A stretch of 64,000 nt of DNA from Isoetes taiwanensis (GCA_021234155.1 JAJEKV010000045.1:834147-898146); one strand, 5' to 3'; positions 22,191 through 35,230 are shown, counted from the first letter of the stretch. Notes: generated by a model from the sequence alone, not told the origin. Program-made: numbers and translations.

Positions 22191-25100
22191 ATAATTCTTG
22201 GCTCCATAGATCATATCTAAAATTCAATAATTATTATAAAAAAACATAATTAAAGATAAAAATAGTCACGATAACTCACTAAGATAGTTAAAATAGTGTA
22301 ATAGGAAGATTAATTATTTTAATGAAGGTCCGGCTGCGTATTTCTGTTCTAAAAGCTTAAACGAGCACCGTATAAGGCGCGATATACCATCGAAACGCTG
22401 AGCAGCTTCGTGTCGACATCTTAAAATCATAATCTAATCATGGTGAGCATGTCGGCGAAGATGTCGAAACTCAACATGCGACGGCGACGTAGAAGATTGA
22501 CGATCCGACGGCAACGAGGTATCGGTGCCTAATTTAAATAATAACAAAATAGCGGGGGTTTCGAGTTTGTTTTGTAGATGTAATTCTTGAAGCACTCAGA
22601 CCACTATCTAAAACAATTCAATGGTTAATATAAAAAAAACATAGGCAGGTAAAAATGATGCAACCAACTTCACTGGCAGTTAAGCATTATTTTTAATGAG
22701 AGGTCCGGCACCGCCGACTATTCTAAAAGCGCAAATAATCAAATATAGGCCAAGATAAAATAGTCACGTGGCTCACTGGTTAGATTGATTCAAAAATATA
22801 GTCTTATTAGTTTGTGAGGTATTATTTTATTAGAGGACCAACTCCATTATTCATATTGGCAGAGTATAGGCGCGTTATGCCATCAAAATGGTAAACACTA
22901 CATTATTGTCTTAAAATCATGAAATATCAATCATAATTGAGGCGCCGTAGCGGAAAGATGATCTGAAACCAACTGCGATGCGAGCAGCAGGAACTGACTT
23001 ACGATCCGTATGTGTCGGTGTTTAGAAAAGCTATGTAACAAAATAGCGAGGGGGTTTTGGAAGGTTTGATAACAGATATAATTCTTTAACCATAGACTCA
23101 TATCCCTAAAACAATTCAATGAGTTATTATAAAAAAACATGAATTTAAAAGATAAAAATGAATGCATTAACTCACTAATTGGACGGTTAAAATAACTGAT
23201 AAGAACATTGTGTTACAGCCAGAGATTGGCTCCCGTATTTCATATTCTAAAAGCAGAAATGAAAACCGCGATCTCGGCATCAAAACACTGCTGGAAGTAC
23301 TTCGTGTCTTTATCTTAAAATCATGGCGTCCCCAATCATAGTGAAATAATCAGCGATTTCATCGGAAAAACCAACATACGATACGGGCATCAAGATTAAC
23401 GATCCGACGTATTAATGGTCGAGACCAACAAAATAGCGGGGTTTCGAGTTTGATATGAAATATAATTCTTAGTACTAAAACGAATCGTGGGTTGTATAAA
23501 AAACATGGGCTAAGATAAAAATAGTCACATTGGCTCACTTCAGATTAGGTGTGCTCAATCTTATTAGAACATTGAGTCTGACACAATGAAGTTGAGCGAC
23601 ATTCGCTGTTCACAAAGCCGTCGAGCATTATGAAACTGCGATATAGGCAAACTTTAAAATTATTCAACATCAAATCATGAAGCGTCTAATCGTAATTGGC
23701 ATATGTCGGCGGAAGGTCGACTCAGCATCGTTACGGAAACGCCAGATGATCGATGGCAACTGTCAATAGTCAATGGATGGCAACTTAAATAGCGAGGGGT
23801 TTTAGAGTTTGATACCAGATAATTCTTGAAACCATGAATCACTATCTAAAGGCTGGTAATGAGTTATTAAAAAACATGGAGCTAGATAAAAAATGGTCAC
23901 GACCAACTCACTAGTGGAAGCCGGTTAAAAGCTAGTCTTATTAAGACATTGTTCGACACAGCCAGAAGGTTAACCTAAAACTACTAAAAATAACATATGA
24001 AGAATACCATCAAACGCAAACGCTTCATACATTCCTTTATCTTAAGGTAATGGCGTCTGTCATAGTGACATGGCGAAGGAAGATAGAACTCGGCGATGCG
24101 AGCGTATGACGATCGAGAGGAATCATAATTGAGCATAATCTAAACTTTGTAGAGTCCTATTCCAATATACGCCCGGGGTCAGAGATCAATGATCCACGAC
24201 TGGTGCAGTCCGTGGTGCACCTCGTCAGCTATGTAGCAAAATAACGTGGGGTCTGTGGGGACGATATAGATATAATTGGAACCATAGATCATATCCCAAA
24301 ACAATTCAATGGCTATTATAAAAAACATGATTTAAGATAAAAAATAGTCACATTATCACTAGTTAGATTGGTTAAAGTAGTCTCTATTAGACATTGTTAT
24401 TTTTAGTAGAGGTTCTGGAACCCCAGATTTTACATTCTAAAAGCTTAAATGAAACCAGTAGCTTTAAATGTCGAAACCGTGATAAAATGAGACATACATC
24501 AAACCTTAGTGTCCGACGACATCTAAAACTAGGCCACCCCCAATCATAATTAAGCATAATCGAAACCAGAGGTGTCCAGAGGCTCCAACATACGCCCGGG
24601 TCGTAGGATTGACATGATCCGACGACCGGTAGTCCAGTGGTGTGGACTCTGTTTAACAAGGGCAAAATAACAGTAGTCCGTGGACTTATATAGATATAAT
24701 TTTTGGAAACCATAGACCATATCCCTAAACAATTCAAATGGGTTATAAAAAAACATAGATTTAAGATAAAAATAGTCATACTAGCTCACTAGTTAGATTG
24801 GTTAAAGTAGTCTTATTAGGACATTGAGTTATTTTAGTAGAGGTTCAAAACCCAAGATTTCATATTCTAAAAGCTTAAATGAACTGCAGCAGAGGCAACG
24901 ATATACCATCAAAACCTAGGCGCCAGTCCTACATCTTAAAAATCATAGCCCCCAATCATACCTGAGCATAATCAAACCAGAGGTGTCCAGAGGTCTAACA
25001 CAAATTGGGTCAGAGGATTGATGAGATCCTGAATGACCAGTAGTCCAGTGCACCCGCTTTTAGAATATGGCAAAATAACAGGTTCTGTGGGACTTGATAT

Positions 25101-27180
25101 ATATAATTCTTGAAACCATAGACCATATCCCCACAATTCACGGGTTATTATAAAAAACATAGATTTAAGATAAAAAATAGTCATTAGCTCACCAAGCTAG
25201 ATTGGTTAAAGTAGTTTTATTAGGGACATTGAGTTATTTTTAAGTAGGAGGTTCAAAACCCCGTATTTCATATTCTAAAGCTTGTGAAACCGGGGAGCAG
25301 AGGTACCATATACCATCAAAACCTTAGTAAACTCACAACTACATCTTAAAAATCATAGGCGCCCCCAATCATAATTGAGCATAAAATGTGATAGTAGGCA
25401 ACGATATACCATCAAAAACCTTAGGCAAACTCACAGATTCCTCACATCTTTAAAATCATAGCCCCAATCATATTGAGCATAATCAAACGAGGTGTCCAGA
25501 GTTCAACATTAGCCAGCCTGGGCCGGGATTGATGATCCGGAATGACCGTAGTCCAGTGCACCTCGCTTAGAACATGTGTTAAAATAACAGGGGTCCTGTG
25601 GGGATTTGATATAGATATAATTCTAAAACCATCCATATCCTAAAACAATTCATCAAGTATTAAGCAAAAAAATATGATTCGTGACAAAAAGCATGGTCAC
25701 CAGCTTAGATTGTTAAAGTAGTTTTATTAGGGACATTGAGTTATTTTAGTAGAGAGGTTCTAAACCTCAGATTCATGGTTCTAAAAGCTGAATGAAACCA
25801 ATAAAGAGGTACTATATTCATCAAACCAGGCAAACTCAGATTCGACATCTTAAACAGGCCCTAATCACTGGAGTATAATCTAAACGAGTCCAGAGGTCTC
25901 ACCATGTTCTGGTCAGAGATCATTTATCCACAATTTAGTCCAGTGTCCTGCTTAGAACATGTAGCAAACAACGTGGGGTCCCGTGGGATTTGATATAGAT
26001 ATAATTTTGAAACCATAGACCATATCCCTAAACAATTCAATGGGTTATTATAAAAAACATAGATTTAAGATAAAAAATAGGTCACATTAGCTCAATTAAA
26101 GGATTGGTTAAAGTAGTCTTTATTAGGACATTGAGTTATTTTAGTAGAGGTTCAAACCCCTGTGGAGCTTCATATTCTAAAGCTTAAATGAAACCGTGAT
26201 AGATTAAGATAAAAATAAATACATTGTCACTAGTTAGATTTGGTTTAAAGTAGCTCATTAGACATTGAGTTGTTTTATGGTAGAGGTTCAAAACCCCTGT
26301 AGTATTTCCATATATTGAAACCGTGATAGAGAGGCAACGAGACATACCATCAAAACCTTAGGCAAACTGCATTCTACATCTTAAAAATCATAGGCTCCCC
26401 GCAACATATAATCGAACGAGGTGCTCCAGAGGCTCCAACATACGTCACCGTCGCAGGGATCGACGATCCCACGACTGGTAGTCCGTGGTGCACCCGCTTA
26501 GAATATGTAGCAAAATAATGGGGTCCTGTGGGGATTTGGATATAGATATAATTCTTGAAACCATAGATCATATCCCTAAAACAATTCAATGGGCTATAAA
26601 AACATAGATTTAAGATAAAACCATTTAATGCTTATCATTAAAGCTACCTTAATAGGACATTGAGTTATTTAGTAGAGGTCTTCAAACCCGATTTATGAGC
26701 CCTAAAAAGCTTAAATGAAACCGGTATAGAGGCACGACATACCATCAAAACTCTAGGGCAAACTCAGATTCGACATCTAAAATCATAGGCGCCCCAATCA
26801 TAACTGAGCATAATCAACCAGAGGTGTCTAGGAGGCTCCAACATACAGTCAATAGGATTGACAAGATCCGACAGAATCGGTAGTCCGGGGAAACTAAGTT
26901 TAGAATATAAGCAGCACAGGGTTCTGGGATTTGATGATATAATTTGAAACCAGATCATGGTCCCTAAACAATTCAATGGTTATTATAAAAAAACATAGAT
27001 TTAAGATAAAAAATAGCCATTAGCTCACTAGTTAGATTGTTAAAGTCTTATTAGGAATATTTTAGTAGAGGTCTTCTAAACCCTTATCATATTCTAAAAG
27101 CTTAAATGAAACCAGATAGAGGCAATCATATACCCATCAAAACCTAGTAAACTCGTAGATTCGAAGATCTTAAAATCATG
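22191..27180 (-). repeat. Satellite array, inverted arm: about 12 degenerate units
   Basis: The same unit appears in reverse complement: AGCTCACTAGTTAGATTGG-like boxes recur near 22,277, 22,770, 23,170, 23,905, 24,357, 24,785, 25,190, 25,690, 26,090, 26,620 and 27,015, each followed by GAGTTATTTTAGTAGAGG. Divergence is much greater than in the forward arm and is dominated by short deletions and substitutions, worst at 22.2-24.2 kb. Together with the forward arm it forms a palindrome with arms of about 5 kb. Confidence 0.8.
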
Positions 27181-27894
27181 TTATCCCCCAAATCACACCA
27201 CATGTCCAGAGAAAATCCTGCGCCCAACATCAAATGCAGACTGACGAACCAACGTGGCAGTCCGGTAAGCCGTTAAACAACATTCCGGGACATTCGAACA
27301 CAATTTCAAACAATGGAAAAAGTTCATTGTTGTGATCGCCGCCCACGCGATTGAGGTATGTCCAGCCCCTGATGCTTAATGATAGAGAGAACATCGCTCT
27401 ATTATCTGTGGATGCCCTCAATATGAGTTATAATCTAAACGTATAATGGTCGACTATCGCACCGGTGTCCGCCGAAGTGCTACTAGTAACCGTGATTGGA
27501 TATCTAAAATGGCTGAGTGTGATTTAAGACAAATGGAAGCAGTAGTTTATTAGACATTGGAGTTATTTTAGGAGTCTAAACTTCAAGAGCTATTATTTAA
27601 AAGCACGAAATCGAGGATGACATCATCAAAATTTTTAGATGAGGTTATACCGGGTCAGACATTCGACGATCAGAAAGTGAACATGAAAAGCAAAACAATG
27701 ATTTGATATAATTTTTGAAATTGTTATCATAATCTCTTAAATAAACACTATCAGTAAACATGATTTAAGAAATATCAGATAGCGATAGATTGAGTTATTT
27801 TAGAGAGGTTCAAACCCCAGATATATCGAAACCGATGAGGCACGATATACCATCAAACCTTGGGGCAACCCCATTCGGTTATCTAAACAGCCCC
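27181..27894. repeat. Highly degenerate satellite remnants
   Basis: Only scattered matches remain (ATACCATCAAA, GAGTTATTTTAG, AAATCATG). The orientation is mostly that of the inverted arm. No gene is seen. Confidence 0.5.
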
Positions 27895-29310
27895 AAATCA
27901 ACATGTCCTAATAAGACTACTTTGTAATCTAACTAGTGAGCTAATGACTATTTTTTATCTTAAATCTATGTTTTCTATAATAAATCCCATCACTGTTTGT
28001 GGATAAAGACCATATCAAGAATTATATTCAACACAAACTCGGGAACCCCTGTTTCGCCACTAAACGTGAGGTGCACCGACTACCGCGCCGACCGCCAACC
28101 TACCAGAATCAGAGCAAGTCGGTTTCCACACCTCTCGCTTTGACGGTGCTCACCGGCGATTGGGACGCCGGAGGATTTTGGTGATGTCAATAATGAAGCC
28201 TGTCTGGTTTTGATGCGCGAAGCGCCATGGTATATCGTGGCCTCTATGTGTTCTTATATTTAAGCTTTTAGAATATGAAATACTCTGGTTCGAACCCTCT
28301 ACTAAAATAACTCAATGTCCTAATAAGACTACTTTAACCAACTTAAACCAGTGAGCTAATGTGGACTATTTTTATCTTAAATCTATGTTTTTTATAATAA
28401 CCCATTGAATTTGTTTTAGGATATGGCCCGTGGTTGCAGAATTATATCTATGGTCAAACTCTGAACCCTCAAGTATTTTTGCCCAAACAGGTACCGGATC
28501 ACTACGTCACGGATTCACAATCCTAATGCTTCGGGATCAGAGGTTGGAGCCTCCTCCGACACCTCTCTCGCTTCGATTATAGCCCACCGCGATTGGGACG
28601 CCGCGATTTTAAGATGTCGAATATGAAGCTTGTTTGTTTTGCCGGTATATCGCGCTCCTCCCATACTAAGGCTTCATTTAAGCAGGAATAAACACGCTCT
28701 TAACCCCACAACCATCCAACAAGACTACTCTTAACCAACTAACCAGTGAGCTAATGTGACTATTTTTATCTTAAATCTATGTTTTTTTTATAATAACCTA
28801 TCAATTGTTTTAGGGATATGGGTCTATGGTTTCAAGAATTATATCTATATCAAATCCCCGGAACCCCCGTCATATTTTGCTACATATTCTAAAACGGTGC
28901 ACTGACTACCACTGCCGGATCTCACAATCAATGGCCCGCATCATATGTTGGAGCCTCTCCTCGACATCTCTCTCGCTTCGGGATTATGTCACACTGCACT
29001 GCCACTCCTGCATGCCTAATGTTTTAGCTCTGCTTTAAGGTTTTGATGGTATATCGCCCCATATACCGCTTCATTTAAGTTTTGTATCATGAAAATAATG
29101 GGTTTCGAACCTCTACTAAAATAACTCAATAAGTTCAATAAGACTACTTTAACCAATCTAACTAGTGAGCTAATGTGACTATTTTTATCTTAAATCTATG
29201 TTTTTTTATATAATAACCCATTGAATTGTTTTAGGATATGGTCTATGGTTTCAAGAATTATATTCTTATATCAACTCCCCAACCCCCGCTATTTTGCTAT
29301 GGTACTAGAG
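27895..29310 (+). repeat. Satellite array, second forward block: about 3-4 units
   Basis: The units return to forward orientation at about 27,900. Markers of the type CTAACTAGTGAGCT occur near 27,935, 28,345, 28,740 and 29,158. The last unit is well conserved up to the ACCCCC and TATTTTGCTA part, where the array ends. Confidence 0.8.
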
Positions 29311-31820
29311 TGAGGTGTTGGCAAATTCGTTGTTCAGTTTTAAGGAGATAATCCCATTTGAAAAGTAGTTCTGACATCTCTCATTATGCTTGATTTGGTA
29401 TTGTTCCGGTGAATTATAGCCATGATATTTTGCACTCTTATGCACTCCATGACGGTGCACAAGGTGGCTGCTTAGCAAAATCATGGCAAATGGATTGTCC
29501 CCTATTTTCCTTTGCAGGTCCCCCTGCATTCTATCACAATAAGTTCTGCATTCTCAACCCTGCTTCTAACTCAAGGTGCCTAGGTTTGTAAGTAATACAT
29601 GGCATAATTATTTTCCTTAACATTCTCTATGCCTGTTACAAATATTTTAGACGTAAATATGAAGTTTCCCGACAAGGTTCATGTATAGGCATTTGATTTA
29701 CTACTAATGTGGTATAGGTATCCTTGTAATTTCTGTAATAATATAGACTTCTAGAAGCATTTGCAATGCTGCCTATAGAAACACAATAGAGACTGCAGCC
29801 CAATAGAGGGATACATTCTCCTCCCAGCCGTGGATACATTCTCGCTTTCAAACTCGTGATAAATATTACCCTAGCACTTTATGCCAATAGCAATGTATTA
29901 GGTTAACATGGTTAAGTACCCGTGATGGTTATAGCCTATATTGACCGAGCATAAGTGCTCGAAGTTATAGTAATGTGATGACCGATATTCAAGACTTATT
30001 TCGAACTGTATGGTTTTAAAGTAGCATTATGATGTATGTGACAAATGTTTCTTTCTCTTATATAAAATTGGTGCCACCGCCATGCTCATTTAGTCTTTGG
30101 CAAAAGGTCTACATTGGGTGATCGAGTTGACAACCGAGAAGCCTAAGGCGGTCTCTTGCATCTTACCTCCCACAAAGCACGATGTACTGGTTGGTCACAG
30201 TGTACCGCTTCCTAATGTACTTTTGTGCAAACCTATTAGTGAGCTTGTAGCCTGAAGTCATGTTGATCATCATCGTTTGACTAAGGGTTGAAAAACTAAA
30301 ATGCAAGGACTATGGCAATAAAATGTGATCCGAGGTGTGATCTCAAGGTCATTTTGTCGCATTTTTCCATACCCAAGGCATCACTACAAAGTCTTTTCGA
30401 ATACCGCGTTCGCCCGAGATATTCGCTTATGTTGATCTATAGCTCATACTTTAAGCATTAATTCTACGCTTTCATCAATGCTACACGTAGTTGTCAATAA
30501 ATCGTACGCTAGACGCAGTCACATAGTCCGCTTTATGTGGAATCGTGCACCGCTAAGAAATATAACTTGGCATTCGTGATGTTCATTTCGATCAAGATGT
30601 AAACCGATAGTAAGGTCTCAACAGACATTTGTTCGAGACCTGATCCTTGTGGTCGGTACACGTAATGCAAGAAGTTGATCCATGCATAAATGGTCGATGT
30701 CTCTTTGTGGCAACCCATGTAGTTCCCTTTTAGAATTATTGGATATTGATTAAATTGGGCGAGAAGACCTTGATTCTCTCAAATTTAAGGTATATACCAA
30801 TATTCACACCTGGGTGACTCCTGCAACGGCATTTTGGATATAGGAATCTCCGCCCTAGTTCCACCGCATCGTGAAATCTCCTCGCCAGGGTAGCGTAAAC
30901 GCACAAAATTTGCTATATATAATCAGAGCAAGATTCAAAATACTATAAGTAAGATTCTCAAGCGAATAATTATGGGTAGGTTAATTTTATCGCGTGTAAA
31001 TACAATTATGAGGGGTCTTCACGGGCTCTATCACACCCCGTAGAATATAACCCAACCAAAGGGGTTTAAGGGGATTTCCACTCAAATGTCAATCCAATGG
31101 TTAGCAATTTAATGCCGTTGGCAAGCATAAGTTAGCTGCCAATGGTTGTTATGTGTTGAGGATTTAATTTTTATATGTTGGATGTTACCGGTTTGTGTTG
31201 CAAAATTTTGGTTTCTTCTTGGGGCCTTAGGACCACCCTACCTAAGTGTGACAAAATTTAGAATTCAAACCAAAAACTAGAATTCATTTGAGGCTTTCAT
31301 CACCGTAGGAGCTTTAACTCTGACCACAAAACAAATAGAACATATAAAGCTACTATACCGCTACAACTATTTTCACAATGACACCATTGTTTATCAATCC
31401 ATATGATTGATGCTCCATCTCTAGCTTAAAGGTAATGCATGATTCACCTTATACCTCCAATAAAATTCCAAACCTACAATATAAATGCATTTTGTGGCTA
31501 ATGTTTAATCGATTCATACATAGAAAAGGGAGGGAATAGTCCTACCGTTGTGCATAAGAACCGCTTGTTGATCGTAGAAGCTACAACAATCCTACAGCCT
31601 GTGAATATCCAAGAGTTGGAAGCAAACAGGGCCTAAATCAGAACTCTTTGACCCGCAGAAATCTTAGGAAGGAAACAAAAGGTTTTGGCAAAGACTATTA
31701 CTGTAGAATCAGAATACCTTGTAAAAAATATTATGCTAATCAAGAAACATTAAAAACAAATACCTTTGTAAGAGTAAAATCCATCTCATGGTAAAGAAAT
31801 CCACTCCTGCACAATAATAA
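29311..31820. other. About 2.5 kb with no recognised gene
   Basis: A weak exon-like piece lies at 29,520-29,577 between a TTTGCAG acceptor and an AAGGTGCC donor, encoding PAFYHNKFCILNPASNS; I cannot assign it. Minus-strand stretches near 30,110-30,330 (for example YKLTNRFAQKYIRKRY) and 30,533-30,718 look protein-like but are broken. The rest is AT-rich unique sequence. Confidence 0.4.
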
Positions 31821-31827
31821 GAGTGCA

Positions 31828-31958
31828 GCACACATGCATATGCACACATGCACACACATGCATGTGCATCTCTAAAACCTCACATGCAATAACACATGCA
31901 TTACGCATATACATGCACATGCACACACACATGCACATGTGCATACACAAAGGTTCAA
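31828..31958. repeat. CA/TG- and CATGCA-rich alternating purine-pyrimidine tract
   Basis: Repeats of ACACATGCA, CACATGCAC and TGCATGTGCA run over about 130 bases with almost strict purine-pyrimidine alternation in places. This is a cryptic microsatellite and does not encode a credible protein. Confidence 0.75.
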
Positions 31959-32122
31959 GGTGCAATAAACACATGCAGAGAAAGACAACAACCCTCGGAT
32001 TGTTCCAACCAACGAAAATCGACGGCCCATAAAGGGTGCACTCTAGAAATACTATTTAGTACACCTCAACGAATACAACAACGAAATCATAGAAAAACCA
32101 TGTGAAAAAGCGTATAAAAATC

Positions 32123-32165
32123 TAAAAGTAACCCCCTGTTATTGTGCTACATATTGACTATTGGA
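32123..32165 (+). repeat. Isolated fragment of the 420-bp satellite unit
   Basis: CCCCCTGTTATTGTGCTACATATT matches the central part of the satellite unit (for example 16,734-16,757), about 2.8 kb beyond the array. The unit is therefore also dispersed, as expected if it derives from a retroposon. Confidence 0.5.
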
Positions 32166-32879
32166 TTCAATCCTTAGGGATACGATTAGGAATCTAGACT
32201 AGACTATAGACTATTGTTATATGAGAACATTAATGCTGGATACCAGGAAAGGATGGTACCATCTAGGACTTAACAGTTCTTGTATGGCCAGATAAGACAG
32301 CGGCGGGATTGACCAATGCTGATGTTTGTGCTAGTATAGACTAGTTCAAGCCGATTTTTTTTTTTTTTTTTGAAGTACGTATACATAAGGTAGCTCCTAT
32401 GTTTTGGCGCTGGAGGTGCATGTGTTTTCACGGTTTCGGCTGGGGTTTTTGTGCAAGCGCAGGAGTTAGGAATACGTTTGAGGGCTAGAGTTTGGTTGTG
32501 TCTGCCTGAGATACGTTTGAGGGTGCTTGGAGTTCTGGAGGTAGTTTTTATTTTTATTTTTTTTGTCTCGTTCCCTTTGTGCCTCATGATCTTTATGGGT
32601 CTAAAAGTGCTTCCTATCTATGGTATATGGATTGGTTGTAGAATGCGGCTTGCGAAGCTGGGTGCTAACCTTCATTGAACTCATTTCCCTTCATTTCCCT
32701 TCATCGGCAATGTGAACTCATTTCCCTTCATCGACATATAGTAACGTAACTGTATAAATGGCAGGGCTCTTTGAGATAGACAAAGTTGTGCCATCATTAT
32801 CTGATATTTCTGAGCACTTCTTAAGTGCTTAGTCCGTTACTAAAATACTATAGCCATATATTTGGCATCAGACTTTTAG
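32166..32879. other. No gene seen; T-tract and short tandem
   Basis: A run of about 18-20 T at 32,347-32,370 could be the poly(A) tail of a minus-strand retroposon. Three near copies of CATTTCCCTTCAT lie at 32,675-32,732. No coding region is supported. Confidence 0.45.
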
Positions 32880-33656
32880 ATACGGTGTCTCATGAAGGAG
32901 AAGAACTACAATCAAGCATGTGTAGAAGAGGTTATTAGTTCATTAAGTCTATATTTTTCAGTCAAGGAAAAGTGATGTTGCAAATTAGACCTTGTGGATA
33001 CGAATTGTGTCCTGACATTTAAGTTTTTAGTTGAGGCTATTATTAAGCAAAATACAAGACTGCATGGGGGATCCAGAAGCTGACAATGAAAACCATGTTC
33101 TCAAAGAGGAGCAAGATACACATGTATTTCCTTTCTGTATATGCAGTGTGATAAAATGCCAAGAAGGCTATATAAGTCACTATTTCAGAGTAATAGCATT
33201 TTTGCCTTTGGGTAAAGCTTGGACATAGTTCACGAGAATATGTTACAATTTTGCCCACTTTAAGTATAAATAACAAGTAATACAGAGCATATCAGAATTG
33301 GCAATCATCTTTTTCAATAATGCTATTAAAGTCGGATGGTTGATCTATGTCATGAAGCCTTTTCCAGATATGGAGATAAATGAATGTCGCACAAATAATG
33401 CAGGTTGTTGGGGAGACACAAAGGTCAATATAACTGCTTGCAAGGTAATCAGTTCTTTTGCTGATAGTATTTTGTCTGGATTTTTCTGTATAATTGTAGT
33501 TAATAGGGCTTTACAATGTTGCTCAAGATTCTTAATGGCTAAACTAAGTGACAAATCAAACTGCAAATTTCCAGGATATATTTTGTGGCCGGGCGTGTCA
33601 GTGCCCTTCAGTTGACGGTATCCAGTTTTCAGGTGATGGATACACCAAGTGTGAAG
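32880..33656 (+). pseudogene. Vacuolar sorting receptor (VSR/BP-80) pseudogene, partial
   Basis: Four exon-like pieces match plant VSRs, type I membrane receptors that sort vacuolar proteins. 32,880-32,960 reads IRCLMKEKNYNQACVEEVI. 33,048-33,123 reads KIQDCMGDPEADNENHVLK. 33,368-33,444 reads INECRTNNAGCWGDTKVN. 33,575-33,656 reads DIFCGRACQCPSVDGIQF, then SGDGYTKCE. The last two are joined by a clean phase-0 GT-AG intron and form the Cys-rich EGF-like repeat. Between pieces 2 and 3 the exons that normally encode the RGDVTILPTL-type segment are missing, and no signal peptide, PA domain, transmembrane segment or tail is seen on either side. The piece is therefore an internal genomic (intron-bearing) fragment, not a retrocopy. 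Confidence 0.75.
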
Positions 33657-34361
33657 GTAAAGCCTGCTCTAGTCATGTGATCGGATGCTTAGTCAATAAC
33701 TTTAAACTTTGAATCAAATCTGAGTTCCCAAGGCTATATATGCATCATAAATTCATGTCCAATCTATTCTTTAAAAATTTTCTAGACTAGTCTGGAGAAA
33801 GGTTACGAGGAGTTGCTTGTGATGGAACCTCTAAGTGGTCTCTAGATCTTTGATGCTGATTTGAGTCTGCTGTTTCCTGGGCATATTTCTTGTTCATGAT
33901 TATCGAGGAGCTCAAAACATAAATATTGGACCATTGGTTTGTGTTTATAGATTCCTCTATAGGGAAATGATGAGACTTTTGAAGGTGCGTATCCACATGC
34001 AGAGATCAAAGTAGTTAAAAGGAGAGTCAGCTCCAACAATAATGTATCTTGGTTGCGTGGTTTGGCGTTGAACTAAAATTTGGGATCATGTAATGACATA
34101 TGGTATCTATATCAAAGTTGCTTCCAGAAAGCGAATCATGAAAATGTAATATTTTCAGTGTAATATTCTTGAAATTGTATGATGTTCTCCTTTGAACAAC
34201 ATCGTACTGCATTGGTTTCACAAATTTTTGTCTGAGATTTTGTGGTAGTATCTATTTAGTATCGAAACTAAGAGAAAACATGAAGGCAAAGCTGAGGGTT
34301 AAGATGGGTAAAGGTATGGAAAGTGGAAATGATTTAAGCTGTGGAGGAAGACTTAATATAA
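33657..34361. other. No gene seen
   Basis: AT-rich sequence following the VSR fragment. The next VSR exon expected (second EGF-like repeat) could not be found here. Confidence 0.4.
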
Positions 34362-35230
34362 TAGAATAGAATAGGTTTTAAGCGTCCACGGAGACCAATT
34401 AGCCTATGGGACCCAAACAAAAAGAGAGCAGCAAGCGTATTACTGACAGGATTTAAAAACCCCTGCCCCGAAGGGTTTTCGAGGGAAAAACCTTAGCAAT
34501 AATAAGCATGCTGGCACACTGTACAATTGCGTAGGAGAGTTCAATACCGTCCCGTAGGACACAAACGAGTCCGTGCATCCATAAACTCCTGGAGGTATGA
34601 CCCCAACAAACCCACTGACGTCGTAGTCAATAACTGATGCAACGCTGGCCAGGCACTAGTAATCGAACATATCGCTCCCGGATATGGGTAAATTGGCAGA
34701 TCCGGAGGGCATGACATTCATCCTCAATCGCCACCGGTGGCAACACCGGCAAAGCCTTTGCTCGCGGCTTCCCGAGCCCAACGCCCCATTTCAATGTGGA
34801 GGCGATGTGCACCCGTCTTGAATGGAAGCTATAGTCTGCCGCCGCTTCTTCATGGGCAATTTGGGTGTACAAGCACCGGTGTGGGCCTCTTGTGAGCCTC
34901 TGGCGATAGTGTGCCGCCTTAACGTGCATCGAGCCTCGCGATCCCGAGCTTTGCGGCGAAAGTAGCATCTAGGTACGGTTTAAGTGCCTCGCGATCTTTC
35001 TTTGTCGACGACTGGGCGCTTTCTGTTTTGCACACCCCAGCGTGAGAACCCGAGCTTGCTTGTCTTTCCAGCAGATTCGGGCATTGGGGACCTATCTCCG
35101 TGGCCAACGCAAGGTGGGGCAAGCGTGTATCAGCCATAGCGACCACCTTTTGGAAGTAAACGATATGGCGTTCCAATGCAGCCCGTTGAAGGGGTAGAAA
35201 GCCTGTCTCCTGGAGTAGGATAATATGCAA
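34362..35230 (-). mobile_element. LINE 3' end, copy 2, minus strand
   Basis: On the minus strand, 35,230-34,919 encodes the stretches RAALERHIVYFQKVVAMADTR and EALKPYLDATF, followed in other frames by RLTRGPHRCLYTQI and VAIEDECHALRICQFTHIRERY. These are the same motifs as copy 1, with more upstream sequence. The 3' end (on the plus strand GCGTCCACGGAGACCAAT) is followed by three short TAGAA units. Frameshifts show that it is inactive. Confidence 0.75.

Noticed and set aside
31786-32105. Met/His/Cys-rich ORFs on both strands
   Set aside because: They are direct translations of the CATGCA microsatellite.
32347-32370. The T-tract as proof of a minus-strand retrotransposon insertion
   Set aside because: I found no adjoining retroelement sequence or target duplication, so it is recorded only as a homopolymer.
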